Source: CBETVX01 sp965539935 (GTDB lineage: Bacteria > Bacillota > Clostridia > Peptostreptococcales > Caminicellaceae). From it: a stretch of DNA of 9,071 nt. The DNA lies in assembly GCA_965539935.1 (NCBI GenBank), contig CBETVX010000081.1, positions 1-9,071 of the forward strand, given 5' to 3'. The notes under the pieces were generated by a model. The model was not told the DNA's origin. It worked only from the letters and a program-made list of their open reading frames with translations, and searched no databases. Below, piece by piece: positions 5,759 to 9,071 of the stretch. Numbering within the stretch: the first letter of the stretch is position 1; the number at the start of each line of letters is the position of its first letter. Made by a program: the position numbers and the translations under genes.

Positions 5759-6454
5759 ATGAAGCCAATTATTGGAATACTGTCGACTTCAGAGGATACT
5801 CAATCCGACTATATAAGAGCGGTAGAAAGAGCTGGAGGAACGCCAATTATTTTACCAATAGTAGAAGATATTAAAACTTTAGATCCAATCATTAATAAAT
5901 TGAATGGAATTATTTTTACTGGTGGTTCTGATATTAATCCCCATTGTTATCAAGAATATCCAAAATATGGATTGGGTAAAGTATTTCCAAAAAGAGATGC
6001 TTTTGAAATACCTTTAGCTCAATCCATTTTGAACAATTCAAATATATCAGTATTAGGAATTTGTAGAGGCATGCAGCTATTAAATGTTGTTGCTGGTGGT
6101 AGTCTATATCAAAGTTTAGAGAAGGAAAATCCTAGTAGTTTTAATCATTGGATGAAGGACATCTACCCTAGATATCATCCTAGTCATGAGGTTACTATAA
6201 AAAAATCCTCTAGATTATTTTCTATTTTTAATAAAGATAAAATATGTGTAAATAGTTTTCATCATCAGGGAATTAAAACTTTAGGTAAAGGATTTCAACC
6301 AACCATGGTAGCCCATGATGGAACAATAGAGGCAATAGAACTTCCTGGAAAACGATTTGTTATTGGTCTTCAATGGCATCCTGAAATGATGATAGACACA
6401 TATCCCGAATATTTGAATTTGTTCAGAACATTTGTTAAGGATTATGAAAAATAA
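5759..6454 (+). CDS. Gamma-glutamyl-gamma-aminobutyrate hydrolase family protein (class I GATase fold, peptidase C26)
   Basis: This is a cytoplasmic cysteine hydrolase of 231 aa, about the usual family length, related to PuuD, which cleaves the gamma-glutamyl amide bond of gamma-glutamyl-GABA. The catalytic triad is visible: nucleophile Cys102 in GICRGMQLLNV (100-110), and His207 and Glu209 in GLQWHPEM (203-210). Other family marks are FTGGSDINPHCY (53-64) and NSFHHQGIK (165-173). AAAGGAG at 5744-5750 stands 8 bases before the ATG. No putrescine-pathway genes are nearby, so a role in polyamine breakdown is not supported. The upstream promoter P3 instead suggests co-regulation with the permeases. 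A gamma-glutamyl thiol or conjugate as substrate is a speculation. Family assignment is secure; substrate is not. Confidence 0.92.
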   Translation: MKPIIGILSTSEDTQSDYIRAVERAGGTPIILPIVEDIKTLDPIINKLNGIIFTGGSDINPHCYQEYPKYGLGKVFPKRDAFEIPLAQSILNNSNISVLGICRGMQLLNVVAGGSLYQSLEKENPSSFNHWMKDIYPRYHPSHEVTIKKSSRLFSIFNKDKICVNSFHHQGIKTLGKGFQPTMVAHDGTIEAIELPGKRFVIGLQWHPEMMIDTYPEYLNLFRTFVKDYEK

Positions 6455-6535
6455 TTTTTCTATTTGTAAATAACTTTTCAAATTTAAGAATGATATATAC
6501 ATTGTAAAAGATTTTGGAATAACTTGTATTGATAA

Positions 6536-6577
6536 ATAATCAAAACTTTACTTCCTGTAGGATTGCTTTTTGATTAT
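6536..6577. repeat. Inverted repeat after the hydrolase gene
   Basis: ATAATCAAAA (6536-6545) and TTTTGATTAT (6568-6577) form a perfect 10-bp stem. Within the 22-base loop, TCCT and AGGA can pair again. No T run follows the 3' arm, so it is not a standard terminator. It may stabilise the 3' end of the hydrolase message. Confidence 0.55.
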
Positions 6578-6586
6578 ATAGGTAAT

Positions 6587-6642
6587 AAATCTCCCCATTT
6601 CCTTCCTTAGTTAAAACTAGGAAAAGGAAATAGGGGGATTTT
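6587..6642. terminator. Long hairpin between convergent genes, probable terminator
   Basis: The 5' arm AAATC-T-CCCC-ATTTCCTT (6587-6604) pairs with AAGGAAAT-A-GGGGG-ATTT (6624-6641) with one bulge on each side, and CCTTAGTT/AACTAGG can continue the stem inward. It is the strongest structure between the rightward hydrolase gene and the leftward DUF1566 gene. The plus-strand tail is only TTTT, so termination would rely on the very stable stem. It could serve transcripts from both sides. Confidence 0.6.
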
Positions 6643-6673
6643 AGATAAATCGATTATAGAGGGTAATATATCG

Positions 6674-6720
6674 TCGGGATTGTAACCATATTCCAATGCT
6701 TTATTGGTTACCCTACGACT
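6674..6720. repeat. Imperfect inverted repeat just beyond the DUF1566 gene
   Basis: GTAACCA and TGGTTAC form a 7-bp perfect pairing, flanked by outer GTCG/CGAC; an alternative inner stem CCAAT-GCTTT-ATTGG is also possible. It lies immediately after the leftward DUF1566 stop codon and could be part of its transcript end. There is no clear T tract on either strand. Confidence 0.4.
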
Positions 6721-6737
6721 TATTCCTGGTTGGGAAA

Positions 6738-7973
6738 CTAATATATAATAGATTCCATTACATCTACTGTTCGCACACATCGCACATAGTTATACACCAT
6801 TCGTATATCCCCCTGGGGACCCATTGCCTGAGGATAGTCCGACTTATTTCCAGACTTTGGATCGCTCCTCTGGGCTCCGGCCCCGTGTACATCCATAAGT
6901 CTGTTATTCATTACACCCTGTGCATAACCAAAAGCAATATAAACGGCAGAAGAATAGGGGTTTTTCCCGTCCAAATGTGTAGTGCTTGTCCAAAAATATG
7001 GATATTGCTTATTTCCATTCATGTCTTTAATTTCACTTATTTCAAAAATGGGGTCAATTGACGCTGAATCAGTTGTTCCTGGTGAGCGTGTGTAATCCAC
7101 AATGCTCTGCAATTCCTTTGCGTTGGGCAATCGCCAATCTGTATACCCAGCCAACTCAAGATTTTCGGCATAGGAAAGTGCTTCTTGCCAATCTAAACCT
7201 ATACCGCTATCCTTTTTCTGCCACATTAATCCAGTGGCAAGGTCAGTGATGGTTCCATCCCCATTGTCAATAAAGTTATTCTTCCCGTAATCTGGGTTTC
7301 CTCGTACCAGCCTTACATACATAGTATTGGGTTTTTGGGTATTACCCTTGTATTTTGGATATCCTTTGATCCTTCCATCAACAAAATTTACCCCAAATAT
7401 TGTTTCTTTTCCATTCATTGTTGTTCCAACATAAACAGTAGAGGACCATGTCTGTGCATCAATTTCTCGCTCACCCTTTGAAACATCACCAATTGGCTGG
7501 ATAAAATAGTCTGTATCTATAAAGCGTTTTTCCCCTGCCACTTCTCCACCAGAAGTCCCTGTAAAGATAATAAGGGAGTATAGTTCCTTTATAGTTGGTA
7601 CTCTCCAGTCATCATAACCTCCTAATGTAGAAGTTTCAGCATAATCAATAGCCTCATCCCATGTCATTTTTTTACTCATGTCTTGTTGCCACATCAGCCC
7701 AGTTACATTATCTGTTATTGTTCCATCTCCGTTATCTGTATAACTAGGTTCATTTCCTATATAATTAGAATCTTGTCCATAAAAGGGATCGCCTTCCTCC
7801 GGTTTTGGGATAATACCAACATTGCTGTAGCTTTTTGTAACACCTGTGTCAACAATGGGATAAGTTAAAGTGGTTATACCTGTATTCCCATCCCTTAGGT
7901 CGCCTGTGTCTTTGATGAATCCACACATAGTTAAAATTAAAGCTACCAAAAAAACAGATACTACTTTCTTCAT
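6738..7973 (-). CDS. Exported protein with two DUF1566 (Lcl C-terminal) domains
   Basis: The frame is open to 8021, but GAGGG at 7983-7987 stands 9 bases before the ATG at 7973, and that ATG starts a signal peptide (MKKVVSVFLVALILTMC), so the protein is 411 aa. Cys17 resembles a lipobox cysteine, but Met at -1 is atypical, so lipidation is uncertain. Two tandem DUF1566 domains follow, at about residues 78-224 and 235-400. Each opens with DNGDGTITD and TGLMWQ, then a GGYDDWRVP or AGYTDWRLP motif, a Trp-Ser/Thr-Ser-Thr motif, and closes with an RLVRG or RCVR strand. DUF1566 occurs in secreted and surface proteins, including the Legionella Lcl adhesin; binding partners here are unknown. Part of the gene is notably GC-rich compared with its neighbours. 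It has its own promoter and no operon partners. Confidence 0.88.
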   Translation of the reverse strand: MKKVVSVFLVALILTMCGFIKDTGDLRDGNTGITTLTYPIVDTGVTKSYSNVGIIPKPEEGDPFYGQDSNYIGNEPSYTDNGDGTITDNVTGLMWQQDMSKKMTWDEAIDYAETSTLGGYDDWRVPTIKELYSLIIFTGTSGGEVAGEKRFIDTDYFIQPIGDVSKGEREIDAQTWSSTVYVGTTMNGKETIFGVNFVDGRIKGYPKYKGNTQKPNTMYVRLVRGNPDYGKNNFIDNGDGTITDLATGLMWQKKDSGIGLDWQEALSYAENLELAGYTDWRLPNAKELQSIVDYTRSPGTTDSASIDPIFEISEIKDMNGNKQYPYFWTSTTHLDGKNPYSSAVYIAFGYAQGVMNNRLMDVHGAGAQRSDPKSGNKSDYPQAMGPQGDIRMVYNYVRCVRTVDVMESIIY

Positions 7974-8054
7974 AATAAAAGTCCCTCTTTCATAGAATAT
8001 TTCATTGTTTATTTGAATCATAATTATTTATATGGAATTTATACAAAATCTATT

Positions 8055-8088
8055 CTTTGATTATATCAAAGGGCTAATATTCCTTCAA
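8055..8088 (-). promoter_or_regulatory. Promoter of the DUF1566 gene with a palindrome over the -10
   Basis: Minus strand: TTGAAG (8088-8083), 17 bases, TATAAT (8065-8060). The -10 lies inside the perfect 7-bp dyad CTTTGAT-N3-ATCAAAG (8055-8071), a likely operator position. The predicted leader is about 80 bases before the ATG at 7973. Confidence 0.68.
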
Positions 8089-8112
8089 TCCCATTGGCAG
8101 ACCTGTTACACT

Positions 8113-8142
8113 AAAAAAAGAACTAACTTTTTTTGTTAGTTC
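8113..8142 (-). terminator. Rho-independent terminator of the cutC-like gene
   Basis: On the minus strand GAACTAAC (8142-8135), a loop of seven A, GTTAGTTC (8127-8120), then seven T. It is a textbook terminator about 50 bases after the stop at 8191, separating this gene from the DUF1566 gene downstream. Confidence 0.92.
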
Positions 8143-8159
8143 CTTTATATCTAAAGTCA

Positions 8160-8192
8160 AAGGAAGCAGCAACTTTATCATTCTGCTTCCTT
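8160..8192. repeat. Hairpin overlapping the stop codon of the cutC-like gene
   Basis: AAGGAAGCAG (8160-8169) and CTGCTTCCTT (8183-8192) form a perfect 10-bp stem with a 13-base loop. The 5' arm on the message includes two bases of the stop codon. It precedes the terminator at 8113-8142, forming a tandem pair, and probably protects the 3' end or helps release. Confidence 0.7.
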
Positions 8193-8940
8193 ATTTATTC
8201 CCTTTAACTGCCTTAACCAATTCAACAACTTTTTCATATCTTACAACATTATAACACTCTTCATTAGGATAATCAGCATATGCGTAAGAAATATTACTTA
8301 CTGTTGTTGGATCATTTCTCCATGTTTTACATGAACTATGGTATTGAAAAATACCAGTTGTGTCTATTAGATATTTACAGTTTGATGGGTCCACACCACT
8401 GCCAACTAATATCTCAATCTTATCTCCATATTTATTCTGAAGTTTGGCTAATAAGTCAACAGCTTCTACTGCTTTAGGCTTAAGTCCACTAGTTAAAATC
8501 CTATCTATACCTAGTTCAATAAGTATCTCCATAGATTTATAAGGGTCTTTCACACAGTCGAAGGCCCTATGAAATACTGCTTTTTTATTATGTTTATGAA
8601 GTATATCTACTATTTTTTTATTTTTTATTCTATCAATCTCTCCATTTTTATCCAAACATCCAAAGGCAATGCCTTCAATATCATATTCTACTATTGTTTC
8701 TATATCTGATAAGATAGTTCTAAATTCATAGTCATTATAGCAAAAACCAGCTCCACGGGGTCTTACCATCACAACAATTGGAATATGACAGTTCTTTACT
8801 ACTGATTTTATAGTTCCTATAGAAGGGGTGAGTCCTCCCAAATGCATGCTATTATTAAGTTCTATTCTGTCAGCTCCTGCCCTTTGTGCAGTTAAAGCAT
8901 CTTCTAGGCTATCGCAACAAATCTCTACAAATCTCTTCAA
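8191..8940 (-). CDS. cutC: CutC-family protein (copper homeostasis protein CutC)
   Basis: This is a cytoplasmic TIM-barrel protein of 249 aa, full length for the family. Seen in order: FVEICCDSLEDALTAQRAGA (4-23), ADRIELNN (23-30), LGGLTPSIGTIKSV (34-47), VVMVRPRGAGFCYND (56-70), IEGIAFGCLD (88-97), KAVFHRAFD (119-127), DRILTSG (145-151) and ILVGSGV (177-183). CutC was first linked to copper tolerance in E. coli and binds Cu(I) in some species, but a true copper role is disputed and many copies occur outside copper loci. The start is TTG at 8940: the frame has a stop at 8953-8955 and no earlier ATG. GAGG (8949-8952) lies 8 bases upstream of it. It is monocistronic, with a strong terminator. 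Confidence 0.93.
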   Translation of the reverse strand: MKRFVEICCDSLEDALTAQRAGADRIELNNSMHLGGLTPSIGTIKSVVKNCHIPIVVMVRPRGAGFCYNDYEFRTILSDIETIVEYDIEGIAFGCLDKNGEIDRIKNKKIVDILHKHNKKAVFHRAFDCVKDPYKSMEILIELGIDRILTSGLKPKAVEAVDLLAKLQNKYGDKIEILVGSGVDPSNCKYLIDTTGIFQYHSSCKTWRNDPTTVSNISYAYADYPNEECYNVVRYEKVVELVKAVKGNK

Positions 8941-8960
8941 TTCATCACCCTCTTACACAT
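8937..8960 (-). other. Seven-codon upstream frame overlapping the cutC start
   Basis: ATG at 8960 opens a frame coding MCKRVMN whose TGA (8939-8937) overlaps the TTG start of cutC by two bases. It has no good ribosome binding site of its own: AAGGAG lies 14 bases ahead, too far for efficient use. It may be chance, or a coupling device for the weak TTG start. Confidence 0.25.
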
Positions 8961-8992
8961 TTATAATTCTGTTACTCCTTTTTCACTTTACC

Positions 8993-9020
8993 ATTTTAAT
9001 CACCAAGCTTTATTTGTCAC
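8993..9020 (-). promoter_or_regulatory. Candidate promoter of the cutC-like gene
   Basis: Minus strand: GTGACA (9020-9015), 16 bases, TAAAAT (8998-8993), each one base from consensus. The start would lie about 45 bases before the TTG codon. No copy of the TATGC-N8-GCATA dyad and no Fur box are present here. Confidence 0.5.
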
Positions 9021-9071
9021 TAAAAATCTATTCACAATAACTTGTTATTTTTGTAATTCTATTTTAATTTA

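Noticed and set aside
6696..7061. 121-codon plus-strand frame opposite the DUF1566 gene
   Set aside because: It is antisense to a well-supported domain protein, has no ribosome binding site and shows no recognisable motif.
8274..8284. GCATATGC-like string resembling the ArsR operator half-sites
   Set aside because: It is inside the cutC coding region, lacks the N8 spacing and has no promoter beside it.
1..9071. CRISPR array, tRNA, rRNA, transposase or phage genes
   Set aside because: I looked for regular direct repeats, cloverleaf-like segments and recombinase motifs on both strands and found none.

Overview
The window is AT-rich DNA with strong GGAGG-type ribosome binding sites, a gram-positive style of promoter and short intergenic gaps. 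Codon use and the gene families point to an anaerobic member of the Firmicutes, most likely Clostridia. This is an inference from composition and gene content. Nothing here fixes the genus.

Layout, left to right. (1) 182-1852, minus strand: a membrane chemoreceptor with a Cache-like sensor. Its promoter region carries a near-perfect Fur-type box. (2) 2241-4119, minus strand: a tightly coupled operon reading arsR-type repressor, COG0701/ArsP-like permease, then a small membrane protein with two intramembrane Cys-Pro motifs, followed by a terminator-like hairpin. (3) 4210-5229, minus strand: a second, paralogous permease with a Cys-rich cytoplasmic loop and its own promoter. (4) 5230-5758: a regulatory intergenic region. 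(5) 5759-6454, plus strand: a class I glutamine-amidotransferase-fold hydrolase of the gamma-glutamyl-GABA hydrolase family. (6) 6455-6737: convergent intergenic DNA with three inverted repeats. (7) 6738-7973, minus strand: an exported protein with two DUF1566 (Lcl C-terminal) domains and a relatively GC-rich stretch. (8) 8191-8940, minus strand: a CutC-family protein with a TTG start and a strong rho-independent terminator.

The main result is a promoter-operator module present three times with the same geometry: TTGACA, 17 or 18 bases, TATNNT, exactly 5 bases, then the 18-bp dyad TATGC-N8-GCAT(A/T). One copy drives the arsR operon, one drives the second permease, and one points rightward to the hydrolase gene about 170 bases away. 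The simplest reading is that the ArsR/SmtB protein represses all three promoters by sitting over the transcription start. That would make 2241-6454 one small metal- or metalloid-responsive regulon with two non-identical permeases, a small membrane partner and, unexpectedly, a gamma-glutamyl-type hydrolase. The inducer cannot be read from the sequence. The repressor lacks the usual ELCVC arsenic site, and its remaining cysteines lie in the C-terminal half.
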